The notes under the pieces: model-generated
What the model saw: only the letters and a program-made list of their open reading frames with translations
What the model was told of the DNA's origin: nothing
Databases searched by the model: none
Program-made: the position numbers and the translations under genes
Part shown: one piece after another, positions 17,879 through 26,372 of the stretch
Numbering within the stretch: the stretch's first letter is position 1
Layout of the letters: every line of letters begins with the position of its first letter
DNA from: Chitinophagales bacterium
GTDB lineage: Bacteria; Bacteroidota; Bacteroidia; Chitinophagales; Saprospiraceae
Length of the DNA: 37,089 bases
NCBI GenBank assembly: GCA_022360175.1
Contig: JAKSDI010000034.1
Coordinates: 1-37,089, forward strand
Direction: 5' to 3'

Positions 17879-19021
17879 TTACAGATCTTTAAGCTGCTCT
17901 ATCCCCAATTGCACCATATTATTCTTTAAATCATCCATTAGTATTTCTGTCACGTGATGTCCTCCGTGTTGCCCCAGAGCAGCCACCCCATAGATAAAAG
18001 AGCGCCCCAACAGCACAAAGTCAGCTCCTAAAGACAGAGCACGCATGATATCCAATCCATTGCGAACTCCACTATCAAAAAGGATAGCGGCTCTACCATT
18101 TATCGTTTTTGCTATAGCAGGCAATGCATCAATAGCAGCTATTGCTCCATCAAATTGCCGACCGCCATGATTGGAAACTAGTATACCATCCAGGCCAATT
18201 TCTACTGCCTTCTCTGCATCTGCAGGATGTAATATCCCTTTTAACACCACGGGGCCTTGCCAAATATCTTTAATAGCTTTACAGTAATCCCAATCTAAAG
18301 TACCTCCCAATCGATTACCAACATAGCCACTTACGAATTTCATGTCCTTGTAATCAGTATAAGCCGCTATAGTCCTTAGCCGCGGTAATCCTCTTTGAAG
18401 GGTAGCAACGGTCCAGGCCGGATGGGTCATTCCCTGCCAAATGAGTTCAGGCGTTATTTTCGGAGGCATTTGTAAGCCTGCTCTTTTAGTGCGTTCTCTA
18501 CGCCCAGCCATAGGGACATCTGCTGTAATTAATAGTGTATGAAAGCCTGCTGTTTTTGCCCTATTCAGCAAGTCTTTGCATAGTTCCATTTCCCTGGGTG
18601 GATATAATTGAAACCAGGCCATTTCTCCTGCTACAGGGCCTATCGCTTCTGGTGTTTCAGTAGCTACTGTACTTAATGTATAGGGAATATGATAATGTCG
18701 AGCAGTTGCCGCCAAATAAGCTTCTGTACGAGGCCAAATTAGTCCTGTCAGGCCTATAGGAGCAATACCAAAAGGAGCATTATAAGTTTTACCCAATATG
18801 CTGGTACTAATAACTGGTTTTAATACTCCTTTACAAAAACGTGGAGTAAAAACTATTTTCTCAAAGGCTTCCAGGTTCCGTTTGGTAAGGCTTTCATTAC
18901 CAGTACCAGATTCTAAATATTCCCAGGATACTTTCGGTACTCTTTTTTTAGCTTTTTCTGCTAAATCAACAATTGCCGGATATTGATTAAAGAGTTGGTT
19001 TTTGTACTTGTCGTATGCCAT
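17879..19021 (-). CDS. FMN-dependent alpha-hydroxy-acid oxidase/dehydrogenase (lactate/glycolate oxidase family)
   Basis: This 380-residue TIM-barrel enzyme oxidises an L-2-hydroxy acid (lactate, glycolate, mandelate or similar) to the 2-oxo acid using FMN. It shows FGIAPIGLTGL at 84-94, WFQLY (Y140), TADVP (D168), the lysine in VVLKGI (K261), the catalytic base in SNHGGRQFDG (H285, R288) and the FMN phosphate site DSGVRNG and LLGRSF (R320, R340). Length and motif order are normal for the family. The substrate cannot be told from the sequence. It reads in the same direction as the aminotransferase; the gap between them holds the deiminase remnant. Confidence 0.9.
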   Translation of the reverse strand: MAYDKYKNQLFNQYPAIVDLAEKAKKRVPKVSWEYLESGTGNESLTKRNLEAFEKIVFTPRFCKGVLKPVISTSILGKTYNAPFGIAPIGLTGLIWPRTEAYLAATARHYHIPYTLSTVATETPEAIGPVAGEMAWFQLYPPREMELCKDLLNRAKTAGFHTLLITADVPMAGRRERTKRAGLQMPPKITPELIWQGMTHPAWTVATLQRGLPRLRTIAAYTDYKDMKFVSGYVGNRLGGTLDWDYCKAIKDIWQGPVVLKGILHPADAEKAVEIGLDGILVSNHGGRQFDGAIAAIDALPAIAKTINGRAAILFDSGVRNGLDIMRALSLGADFVLLGRSFIYGVAALGQHGGHHVTEILMDDLKNNMVQLGIEQLKDL

Positions 19022-19119
19022 TTGCTGTGAATCTGTAGGAAAGCGGTAAATATATGGCCTTCTTTAAGAATTTGTTTAATTTCATAAGATGTTCTCTATT
19101 CTATATTGAAGATGGCATC

Positions 19120-20241
19120 TTATTCTCCAACAATCCAATCAACTATAGGAGACTCCCAAAGCTGTGGCACCTCTAGCTTATCAATTAAGCGTTCCAATAC
19201 AATCTCAGGAACAGGATATGTTCGTTCTTTATTTTGATATAATAGTTGAGTATAAGGAACTTCATGATAAATCAGACGAGTTTTGGCGCCATAGTCCTGA
19301 AACAGGGCGATGAGCGGTTGGCGGAGGCTACGAGTAATATTTGTTGCATTCCATACAAATGATTGTCTTTTACGTAAAAACTGCCTTGCTTGCTCTTTAG
19401 CTTGCTGGACTACCCAGCCATTTTTCCTTTTATCTGTAGGTTCAATTTTACGTTTCCTTCGGATAGCATCGAGGCTCACCACCGGCCAATCTGTATAATG
19501 CTTTGATAAATAGGTATCTTTTCCTGCTCCCGGCAAACCTGAAAGCATGATTACTTCAAAAGCATTCCCCTCATAGGGGATATATTCTGGAGCAATATCT
19601 TCTTTACAGAAAAACTCATACCTCCCCCATTTTGAACCAAATGCTTTTGCCTTTCCCCAACAATCATGTTCTTCGCACAGTGCTTTAAATAATTCCAAAC
19701 GGTAAATCAACTCATCCTGGTCATTACAAATTCGGCCTAATACATCTGCTTTCGCCAATATATACAGCAATTGGGTATCTACTTCCAGGCTAGCATGATA
19801 TAATGCCTTACGAGTATCTGGTTTTTCAAGTATCCATAACGGAAGTCCATGATAGCGCACCAATTTAGATACAGTTTCTTTCAGTAAAAATGGAGCGTGA
19901 TGTTCTCTGTATAATAATGAACGAGTAGTATATTCTCCTTTTTTTGCATGCCCTCGTGAAGTAATACTGCCATCTACTTCCGAAACAGTAGTTGAACGTT
20001 TCTCAACGTCATGCAATAATGCTGCTGCCCTGAGAAGATGCTGCTGCTGCTCAAATAATGCGTTAAACTCTCGTAAGGACTCTAATGCTTCAAGAACCAT
20101 TCTGGTATGGACAGCCACATCCCCCTCTGCGTGATACCTCTCATCTTGAGGGACCCCTTCCATATCTCTTATCCAGCTAAATGCAATCTTATAGGCCTCC
20201 CAATCATTTTTTTCATTTATTCTCCACATGATCGTTCCCAT
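19120..20241 (-). CDS. HD-Pnk: HD-domain phosphoesterase fused to 5'-OH polynucleotide kinase
   Basis: The 373-residue protein has two parts. Residues about 35-200 are an HD phosphohydrolase domain with H37 and H45 in YHAEGDVAVHT, H77-D78 in LLHDVEK, H98 in RGHAKKGE and D165 in KADVLGR. Residues about 228-345 are a P-loop kinase with GLPGAGKD (K241), D258 in SLDAIRRK as likely general base and a lid region NATNITRSLR. This domain order is that of HD-Pnk, a bacterial end-healing enzyme described from Runella slithyformis, where the HD part removes 2',3'-cyclic phosphates and the kinase phosphorylates 5'-OH ends. The upstream ligase gene overlaps its start by 25 bases (13 if ATG 20229 is used), so the two proteins should be co-translated as a heal-and-seal pair. 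Confidence 0.85.
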   Translation of the reverse strand: MGTIMWRINEKNDWEAYKIAFSWIRDMEGVPQDERYHAEGDVAVHTRMVLEALESLREFNALFEQQQHLLRAAALLHDVEKRSTTVSEVDGSITSRGHAKKGEYTTRSLLYREHHAPFLLKETVSKLVRYHGLPLWILEKPDTRKALYHASLEVDTQLLYILAKADVLGRICNDQDELIYRLELFKALCEEHDCWGKAKAFGSKWGRYEFFCKEDIAPEYIPYEGNAFEVIMLSGLPGAGKDTYLSKHYTDWPVVSLDAIRRKRKIEPTDKRKNGWVVQQAKEQARQFLRKRQSFVWNATNITRSLRQPLIALFQDYGAKTRLIYHEVPYTQLLYQNKERTYPVPEIVLERLIDKLEVPQLWESPIVDWIVGE

Positions 20242-20918
20242 TTTAATTTTGCGCGCCTCCAGTTACGAGTCCAATGTACATCTGTCTGTACATGATTTCT
20301 CCTTACATATTTGAAGACATTATGAGCAAATTTTCCTACTGAATATTCTCCGGTATTGCGGCTTACAATACCTTCCATGATGCATGCTTCCTGCGTAGCG
20401 GCATCAAGCGATCCTAAAGTGCTTTTTTGATTTGCCAGTAAGGTAACATCATTCCTCAACTCAGAAAAAGCAAAGGGGGATTTCTCTATTCGCAATACTG
20501 GCACACATGGAAAATCCAGCATAAATGCATAAAAACAGACCTCCTCCCAACACAACCAAGTATCGAGATGACGAATACCAAAGACATAAAAATGATACTC
20601 CAACTCAGGATATTCTATAGAATGTATAGCATACAGGTTTTCACCAAATATCTCTAAATTTCCCAAATCATTTTTAAAGCTTTGCCAACGTTCTTTGAGA
20701 TAATTTGCCCAAGGATGGCGTGTAGGAGCTGCATGTGAGCGAGCAAAAACGCCATATCTGTTTAAGCAGGTGTTTTCTCCATCTAATTTCTCTGTATGAA
20801 TGAGTGTATCTATGGCGCTGATATGTTCTACATAATCATGATTGATGCGGTCATCATTTGTAGCTCCGGGAGAAAAAGGATAATGATAAGTACGTCCGTA
20901 CTTTCTTGACAAACTCAT
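20217..20918 (-). CDS. ATP-dependent RNA ligase (Rnl2-like nucleotidyltransferase)
   Basis: The start at 20918 gives a 233-residue protein beginning MSLSRKYGRTYHYPFSPG; an ATG at 20957 would add 13 hydrophobic residues unlike this family. The nucleotidyltransferase motifs appear in order: motif I TEKLDGEN with the adenylated lysine K44, an arginine-containing stretch FARSH, motif III FGENLYAIHS (E93), motif IV EGIVSR (E182) and motif V with K196 and K203 (KFAHNVFKYVRR). The enzyme would join 3'-OH and 5'-phosphate RNA ends through AMP intermediates. There is little beyond the catalytic core, so substrate choice may rest on the partner HD-Pnk, whose gene overlaps its 3' end. Exact ligase subfamily and preference for RNA over DNA are inferred. 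Confidence 0.82.
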   Translation of the reverse strand: MSLSRKYGRTYHYPFSPGATNDDRINHDYVEHISAIDTLIHTEKLDGENTCLNRYGVFARSHAAPTRHPWANYLKERWQSFKNDLGNLEIFGENLYAIHSIEYPELEYHFYVFGIRHLDTWLCWEEVCFYAFMLDFPCVPVLRIEKSPFAFSELRNDVTLLANQKSTLGSLDAATQEACIMEGIVSRNTGEYSVGKFAHNVFKYVRRNHVQTDVHWTRNWRRAKLKWERSCGE

Positions 20919-21022
20919 GGCTTTCAAAATTATGAACAAGAAAAGAGCAATTAGCAACTAAAAAACTATTGCTATTGCATTGAATAATAAATCATATGAA
21001 AACCTGAGATTACATGACTATC

Positions 21023-21064
21023 TTTTTGAGGATTTGAAGCTGTAACGCCAAATCCTCCGAAAAA
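21023..21064. terminator. Stem-loop between the metallophosphoesterase and ligase genes
   Basis: GAGGATTTG (21028-21036) pairs exactly with CAAATCCTC (21049-21057) around a 12-base loop, and flanking T5 (21023-21027) and A5 (21060-21064) extend the stem past a 2-base bulge. It lies 28 bases after the metallophosphoesterase stop, so it likely ends that transcript and leaves the ligase/HD-Pnk pair with its own promoter. Confidence 0.5.
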
Positions 21065-21091
21065 GGTTCCAACGTCAGGATAAATTTCTCT

Positions 21092-22672
21092 TTATTTTCT
21101 TACCTGATACTCATCCAATAATTGACCATTTGTATCATAAGCAGAGATTCGTATTCTATTTTCATCAATCTGAAATCTTGCAAAATGATGCGCTTTGATA
21201 ATGGTATCCATTTTCGGATATGCAGAAGATTCAGGAGGTTCCAAGCCTCCACCAGCGCCACCCAGAACAAAGAAATGGGTATTTTGGGAGCCATATACTT
21301 TAGTAAGTCGCTCATAATCATGGCTATGCCCAGAAAGCACAAAATCTATTTGTTTGGCTTCAGCCAATGAATCAATAATTTCACGTATAAAAATATCTCC
21401 ATGATATCCAGGCCAGCCCTGTGAATAGGGTGGCTGATGGATCAATATAAAACGCCAATTTGCCTGTTGCCATTCCTGGCTATTCATTTGGGCCTCCATC
21501 CATTCTTTCTGATCACCTGTAATTCCTATTGGAAACGTACTATTTGGATCCAATGCCATAAAGAAGGCATTGTCATAGCTCCAGGAAAAATAAGTGGGTA
21601 TGTCCTTTCCTTCCAAAACATATTTGCGATAAAGCAATGGATTCAGGTCATTATAATAACCGTCATAATCATGATTGCCTGCCACTGCAAATACTGGCTG
21701 ATCTGCCAATAATGATTGCAAACACTGCGTAAATGCCAGCCATTGGTTTTCATTGACCCCATCCGCTACTAAATCTCCTAATCCTATGCTAAAAGCATTT
21801 GATTGTCCCTTGATTTGTTCAACTATCTGGTGGAAGGTATTCCAGCCTCCCTGACTATCTCCCCATGCTGTAAATGAGAACTTTTCACTCGTAGCTAGCG
21901 CCATAATTGAATCTTGAATTATAGGAAGCTGCAAAGGCATTATTTCCTGAAGGGCAGTTTTCAGATAAGAAGAATCTTGAGCTTTCCATGCGCTATTAAT
22001 TTGTCCTAATTTTGAAGCTCTATTAATACCTTCATATTGATCAGCCCAGTACAAAAGCTGTCGCCCTATCATAGATTTATGATGAGTATCTTGTAGTTGT
22101 TGAAAGGATTCAGATGTGTAAAGTGCCGCTTCCCGCAACCCACCTTTTAATGCATTATTCAGGACTCTGAGTGTAATCAATACGGAATCATTACTAGCCT
22201 CTAATCTGAAATAGTTCCCCATCAAAGGTTCCTGCAATTTACCCTCCAGAAAACACTGCACACCATCATCTCCATTAGCATAGAGATAGGCCGTCTCAGC
22301 AATGGCAATTGAGCGCTGGTACCATATTGGCCAATCTGGTTTGTTGATCCTGTGAGGTAGTTCAATGAGTGTATCACATAATGGGTGTTGAACATAGGCC
22401 GCGATTAAACCATTGGCAGGATCACCTAATCCGTAATGCCATTCTTTTATCATTTCCTCAGCAGGCTCTGATGGTTTAGCAACAGATGCTAAATAAGTAG
22501 TTAACAAGTTCATATATGCTTCATCCTGAAGATCTGTACTATCTATAAAAAACAAACCCAATTGGTGAAAGTGATTGATATCAAGGTCGTTGGAGATTGG
22601 AGGTTTCTGTTGGCAGGAACAAAGTAAAAAACAGGAAAGTAAAATAAAAGGAAGTAATTTCTGTAGTGGCAT
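21092..22672 (-). CDS. Lipoprotein calcineurin-like metallophosphoesterase with long N-terminal region
   Basis: The 526-residue protein has a lipoprotein signal ending LLCSC (lipidated C20). Residues about 265-526 are a metallophosphoesterase domain with D272 in AWGDSQGG, D300 in GLGDLV, N333-H334-D335 in AGNHDYD, a histidine in LIHQPPYS and the SGHSHDYER motif. These are the metal ligands of the purple-acid-phosphatase-like superfamily, so a two-metal phosphoester hydrolase at the cell envelope is expected. Residues about 30-260 are helix-rich and not recognised; they may bind a substrate or partner. A second lipoprotein phosphodiesterase gene lies 96 bases upstream in the same direction, suggesting a role in scavenging phosphate from organic phosphoesters (inference). 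Confidence 0.83.
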   Translation of the reverse strand: MPLQKLLPFILLSCFLLCSCQQKPPISNDLDINHFHQLGLFFIDSTDLQDEAYMNLLTTYLASVAKPSEPAEEMIKEWHYGLGDPANGLIAAYVQHPLCDTLIELPHRINKPDWPIWYQRSIAIAETAYLYANGDDGVQCFLEGKLQEPLMGNYFRLEASNDSVLITLRVLNNALKGGLREAALYTSESFQQLQDTHHKSMIGRQLLYWADQYEGINRASKLGQINSAWKAQDSSYLKTALQEIMPLQLPIIQDSIMALATSEKFSFTAWGDSQGGWNTFHQIVEQIKGQSNAFSIGLGDLVADGVNENQWLAFTQCLQSLLADQPVFAVAGNHDYDGYYNDLNPLLYRKYVLEGKDIPTYFSWSYDNAFFMALDPNSTFPIGITGDQKEWMEAQMNSQEWQQANWRFILIHQPPYSQGWPGYHGDIFIREIIDSLAEAKQIDFVLSGHSHDYERLTKVYGSQNTHFFVLGGAGGGLEPPESSAYPKMDTIIKAHHFARFQIDENRIRISAYDTNGQLLDEYQVRK

Positions 22673-22768
22673 GTCAAGGTAATTATGATTGTACTCAATG
22701 CCACAATTTTAAGCATTAATGCTTCATAGCTATCTATTCACTATGCTAAATGTATATTAAGAATTGGT

Positions 22769-23560
22769 TTATTTATAAGTCTTATAAAAGTTGTAAAAAT
22801 CTCCAATCCTATCTGTATTAATCAAGTCTACACCACTGTCTAACAAAAACTCCCAGGCTTGCTCATTATCAGGAGCAGCCCATAAGCGTAACTTTTTATT
22901 TTGGGTATGGACGGCTTCTACTAATTGCTTTAATTTTTGCCTGTCTTCTTTAGATATATCTCCCACACCATCCCAGCTAAGAACATTGTAAAAATTGTCA
23001 CTCACAACTGGCATATATTGATAAGAAATATTTTTATCCAAATCAACAGGCCTTCCATCCAATACCGCCAGAGAGAATTTACTTTCAATAATCGTTTGTA
23101 TGGCTCTATTGCCTGACACAAATACTGTCAATGGGGCGGCAGTTTTATCACTTGCTACTCTAACAATATCCTCATAGTTAGATAAAACCTCAATTAGTTG
23201 CTGATAAGTAGACTCCGCTTCTGTTTTCACATCTACCATTAGATAAAAAGGGCCTGTATAGTCCGTATAAACATTGCCATCATTTGCTTTGACATGTTGT
23301 TGTAATGGCTGCAGATACATCTTTCCCAAAGTCCTGTTTGAATCTAATACTGCTGGCAGGTCATGAGATACGTACAAACTCCCATCAATCAGGTGTACAT
23401 CCACTTCAACAGATAAGAAGTGATGCTTCAGCGCATCCTGCAATGGATTGGAATGTTCATAGTCATTATGGGCATGCCCGGGAATAATTTTAGAGGAAGT
23501 ATGACAGGAAAACAAGAGAAAAAATGAAAATAAAAAAGGGAAGTGTATTCTCCAGCTCAT
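22769..23560 (-). CDS. Lipoprotein of the PI-PLC/glycerophosphodiesterase-like family
   Basis: This 263-residue protein has a lipoprotein signal with C19 (FLLFSC). The mature part is a TIM-barrel phosphodiesterase of the PI-PLC/GDPD superfamily. It has the GHAHNDYEH motif (H29, H31), VEVDVHLIDG (E52, D54), YVSHD (H66), a VDVKTEAE strand and a final INTDRIGDF segment. The family cleaves phosphodiester bonds in glycerophosphodiesters or inositol phospholipids; the exact substrate is unknown. A place at the periplasmic or outer face of the envelope follows from the lipobox. It is probably co-expressed with the metallophosphoesterase downstream. Confidence 0.78.
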   Translation of the reverse strand: MSWRIHFPFLFSFFLLFSCHTSSKIIPGHAHNDYEHSNPLQDALKHHFLSVEVDVHLIDGSLYVSHDLPAVLDSNRTLGKMYLQPLQQHVKANDGNVYTDYTGPFYLMVDVKTEAESTYQQLIEVLSNYEDIVRVASDKTAAPLTVFVSGNRAIQTIIESKFSLAVLDGRPVDLDKNISYQYMPVVSDNFYNVLSWDGVGDISKEDRQKLKQLVEAVHTQNKKLRLWAAPDNEQAWEFLLDSGVDLINTDRIGDFYNFYKTYK

Positions 23561-23600
23561 ATATTGTTCTATCAGATTAATTTAAAAACCACTTAAGCTT

Positions 23601-23765
23601 TTATTTGAAATTTACATCCCTATAAATTTCGCTAAGTGGTATCTGTAAATTTAGAGATTTTATTTCTAGTGTCCCTTCTATTCCTTCGGATTTAGTAATT
23701 CTCCACAGATCACCCTTCCTTTCAAAATTATCGACTTCTCGGATCAATATGCGCATATGCCGCAT
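23601..23765 (-). pseudogene. C-terminal fragment of a Uma2-family (DUF820) protein
   Basis: The minus strand carries an open stretch whose last about 44 codons read VDNFERKGDLWRITKSEG, then TLEIKSLNLQIPLSEIYRD and VNFK before a TAA at 23601-23603. This resembles the C-terminal strand-and-helix of Uma2 proteins (PD-(D/E)XK nuclease fold, typical ending PLSEIY). ATG codons at 23756 and 23765 could start a 51-54 residue peptide, but the nuclease core is missing and the fragment overlaps the 3' end of the DUF1272 gene. It is best read as the tail left by a deletion. Confidence 0.5.
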
Positions 23766-24033
23766 ATAGTTTTTCAAACTTTTCTGAGTTGACGGGTTTG
23801 TGGATTCTTTTAGTGCTCACCGGATGATTCTCTACACAGTTTCGAGTAACACAATTGGTAGGCCTTGTTGGGCGGCTTGTAAAACCACCTCCACAATTAG
23901 GGCATACATTCTCCAATACATTTTCTACGCAGTCTTTACAAAAAGTACATTCATAAGTACAAATCATCGCTTCACTGCTTTCATTAGGCAATGGTTTTGC
24001 ACAATTTTCACAAATAGGACGCATTTCCAGCAT
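23728..24033 (-). CDS. DUF1272 small cysteine-rich (zinc-ribbon-like) protein
   Basis: Starting at 24033 gives about 101 residues beginning MLEMRPICENC, the usual start of DUF1272 proteins; an upstream ATG (24057) adds eight residues. The N-terminal 55 residues hold C-x2-C pairs (CENC, CTFCKDC, CPNC) in the spacing of this family and likely bind zinc. Function is unknown. The C-terminal half contains two further cysteines (NCVTRNC) and runs into a Uma2-like remnant, so the last residues may have been altered by a rearrangement. Confidence 0.75.
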   Translation of the reverse strand: MLEMRPICENCAKPLPNESSEAMICTYECTFCKDCVENVLENVCPNCGGGFTSRPTRPTNCVTRNCVENHPVSTKRIHKPVNSEKFEKLYAAYAHIDPRSR

Positions 24034-24082
24034 GATAATTGATTTTTTATGGCCCACCTAAAAGATGAGCCAATTGTATTCT

Positions 24083-24838
24083 TTAAAATATTATCGTTTC
24101 TCCATCATCAGGAATCAGAATAGGAAGATTTGCTTCTGCTGCAGCTTTCGCTAATGCTTCTCTGGTCACCTGACAATGATCCAGTGCTTCTATATGAGTA
24201 GCTATAAGTTGGGCTTGTGGTGCTTTCCTCGCAACTTTCAGCGTTTCTTCTTCATTCATTAAGATACGATCTTGCCCCATAAAAATAGCACCTCCTGAAT
24301 TAGTTATAATAATATCTGGATTATATTTTTCTATTTGCCGTTCTATCGTTTCATCCCACAGGCAATCTCCAATGATATAGATTGTGGGCCAATTTTCTGC
24401 TTGCAATACAAAACCTGATACGATCCCTAGTGTTGGTAACAGCTTATCGGGGCCATGCTTACCATCCGTTCTCAGGATTTTGATAGGATCGTAATTCGCC
24501 ATTGACTCTATTGCTTCAACATTAGTAAAATCAGCTTTTTCTACCATTTCTTTGTCAGATGGCTGCACATAAAAAGGTAGATCTTTAGCCAGTACTTCCA
24601 TTGCTTTTTGATCAAAGTGATCAGGATGCAAATGAGTCAATAAAACTGCATCAACTCCTTCAATTACCTCTTCTACAGACATAGGAAGGCCTACTGTTGG
24701 ATTCAAATCTTTACCTGGCTCTACAAATGACATAAAACTATGTCTGGATGACAACATAGGATCTACTAATAACACCTTTCCAGCATATTGAATTTTTAAG
24801 GTGGCATTTCTCACCAATTGAATTGCTACTTTTTCCAT
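24083..24838 (-). CDS. MBL-fold metal-dependent hydrolase
   Basis: The start at 24838 gives 251 residues (MEKVAIQLVRNATLKI); an ATG at 24883 would add 15 unlikely residues. It is a metallo-beta-lactamase-fold protein with the HxHxDH motif in THLHPDHFD (H69, H71, D73, H74), a second-shell IIGDCLWDE motif and a late histidine in ATHIEALDH. It resembles the UPF0173/UlaG-like branch of small cytoplasmic MBL hydrolases. The substrate is unknown. It lies 125 bases downstream of an araC-type gene in the same direction, so that regulator may control it (inference). Confidence 0.83.
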   Translation of the reverse strand: MEKVAIQLVRNATLKIQYAGKVLLVDPMLSSRHSFMSFVEPGKDLNPTVGLPMSVEEVIEGVDAVLLTHLHPDHFDQKAMEVLAKDLPFYVQPSDKEMVEKADFTNVEAIESMANYDPIKILRTDGKHGPDKLLPTLGIVSGFVLQAENWPTIYIIGDCLWDETIERQIEKYNPDIIITNSGGAIFMGQDRILMNEEETLKVARKAPQAQLIATHIEALDHCQVTREALAKAAAEANLPILIPDDGETIIF

Positions 24839-24963
24839 TATTGTACTTTGTTTGAAGTAAAATGAGAATGCAATAATGAGCACATTCCCCTACACTAAAT
24901 CATCAATAAATTGACATCACAAAGTTGGAAAACAGACATGTGGTGTAGCCTACCTATTTATAT

Positions 24964-25833
24964 TTATATGCTACCATTTTGATAATCGGCTCTATATTGA
25001 ACAGGGCTTAATCCTGTTTTATTTTTAAAAAAACGAGTTAAATGATTAGGTTCGGAGAAGTGATAGGTATTTGAAATTTCAGCGATCGTTTCATGTGTAT
25101 GAATCAATTGCATTTTGATTTCGAATAGCAGCCGTGATTTAATGAAGTCTGTGGCGGTAAGATTAAAATGTTGTTTAACCACCTTGTTAAGTGTGATCCT
25201 GCTGATTCCCATCATCTCAGTATAATCTTCTATTCTTTGCTTATACAAAATATGTTGTTCTACCAACTTTCGAAATTGATAAGCCGTATTGTCCTGTGAA
25301 ATGGCACAGGCAATGCCATGCTGCTCCGTGTAAACCCTATTGAGCTGAATGAGCACATAATACAGAATAGAACGAATCAGGTGGACACTATCACTCTTAG
25401 CATTTTTCAGTTCGTGTTTAGCTTCTTTTAACCTAGCCAGGTAAGCATCAAAAGCCGTTTCTGACAAATTAATCTTAAGCGGAAAGTGTGTTTGATAAAA
25501 ATAATGCAAGCGGAATGTAAAATATTTATCCGCAAAAAAATCATTTAAGAAATCTTCCTGAAATATCAGGATCGTAGCATCAAAAGTTTCTTTGTCAATT
25601 ACCCATTGATATTTTTGATTACAGGAAATAAAAAATACGGTATAATCAGAGACCTGCATCTTACTATCATTCAGATATAAGTATCCGTGTCCTTTTTTGA
25701 CATATACTATTTGAAAAAAATCCGCAGTATGGATTTCATCGGAAAGTTCGAATCTACCAATATCTTCAAGCTGTAAGATATTGAGCAAAAAATCTACACC
25801 ACAAATGGTTTTATCAAACTGAATATGCTTCAT
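24964..25833 (-). CDS. AraC-family transcriptional regulator
   Basis: The 289-residue protein has an N-terminal cupin-like sensor region (about 25-160) and a C-terminal double helix-turn-helix of the AraC/XylS type (about 185-285), ending in the signature NHLTRFFKNKTGLSPVQYR. The effector is not known. The gene lies between an MBL-fold gene downstream and an HxlR gene upstream, all on the minus strand. A 15-bp inverted repeat 76-122 bases upstream of the start is a candidate operator. Confidence 0.88.
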   Translation of the reverse strand: MKHIQFDKTICGVDFLLNILQLEDIGRFELSDEIHTADFFQIVYVKKGHGYLYLNDSKMQVSDYTVFFISCNQKYQWVIDKETFDATILIFQEDFLNDFFADKYFTFRLHYFYQTHFPLKINLSETAFDAYLARLKEAKHELKNAKSDSVHLIRSILYYVLIQLNRVYTEQHGIACAISQDNTAYQFRKLVEQHILYKQRIEDYTEMMGISRITLNKVVKQHFNLTATDFIKSRLLFEIKMQLIHTHETIAEISNTYHFSEPNHLTRFFKNKTGLSPVQYRADYQNGSI

Positions 25834-25908
25834 CTATTTAAAATTTTTCCGCAGTCAATAGTTTGCAGAAAAATTCCTGCATAGATGCAACCACTTCGCT
25901 CTCTCATA

Positions 25909-25955
25909 ATATTTATTAATCATTTTCTTCTGCGTAATTTATGATTAATAAATAT
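25909..25955. promoter_or_regulatory. 15-bp perfect inverted repeat between hxlR and araC genes
   Basis: ATATTTATTAATCAT (25909-25923) and its exact complement (25941-25955) are separated by 17 bases. Centre-to-centre distance is 32 bases, about three helical turns. It may be an operator for the AraC-type gene or, folded as RNA, the end of the hxlR transcript, whose stop is 20 bases away. Confidence 0.45.
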
Positions 25956-25974
25956 CATACTCGGTTCATCTATT

Positions 25975-26328
25975 TTACTTTTCTACAATTCCTTCCATTG
26001 CCATCAACTCCAAGCCATAGTTCCTAATTGTCTCAATAATAGGAATGGCTGTTTTGCCTTTTTCGGTAATGGAATATTCTACTTTCGGAGGCACTACTGG
26101 ATAAACCTCTCGATGTATAAAACCTTCTGCTGCTAACTGTTTCAATTGAGAAGTCAACATCTTATCTGTAATATGAGGAATATCTCTTTTCAACTCGCTA
26201 AACCTCATTACTCTATCTTTCAATCGCCATAGAATTGGCATCTTCCAGGTTCCTCCTATTCGATCCATTGCAAACTCGACAGGATTATAGTACAGCTTAT
26301 TGTCATATAAAAATTCAGGCATAATCAA
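25975..26328 (-). CDS. HxlR-family winged-helix regulator lacking cysteines
   Basis: The 117-residue protein matches the HxlR family over its full length: NPVEFAMDRIGGTWKMPILW (15-34), RFSELKRDIPHITDKML in the DNA-binding helix region and the wing EYSITEKG. Many HxlR members (such as YodB) sense quinones or electrophiles through a cysteine just before the PVE motif. Here that place is Asn15 and the protein has no cysteine at all, so a thiol switch is ruled out. It is divergent from a secreted DJ-1/PfpI gene with 112 bases between starts, a common arrangement for control of the neighbour. ATG 26322 is an alternative start. Confidence 0.87.
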   Translation of the reverse strand: MIMPEFLYDNKLYYNPVEFAMDRIGGTWKMPILWRLKDRVMRFSELKRDIPHITDKMLTSQLKQLAAEGFIHREVYPVVPPKVEYSITEKGKTAIPIIETIRNYGLELMAMEGIVEK

Positions 26329-26372
26329 TTGTTTATCAGCACACTTTCCAAAACGTTAGTACCTCTCACTTG

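Noticed and set aside
19084-19123. 8-bp inverted repeat ATAAGATG/CATCTTAT overlapping the HD-Pnk stop
   Set aside because: The stem is short and the loop is 24 bases, too weak to call a terminator.
20919-20957. Upstream ATG of the ligase gene
   Set aside because: It adds a hydrophobic stretch not expected in a cytoplasmic ligase; the ATG at 20918 matches the family start better.
23800-24042. 80-codon plus-strand frame over the DUF1272 gene
   Set aside because: Antisense shadow of a recognised cysteine-rich gene.
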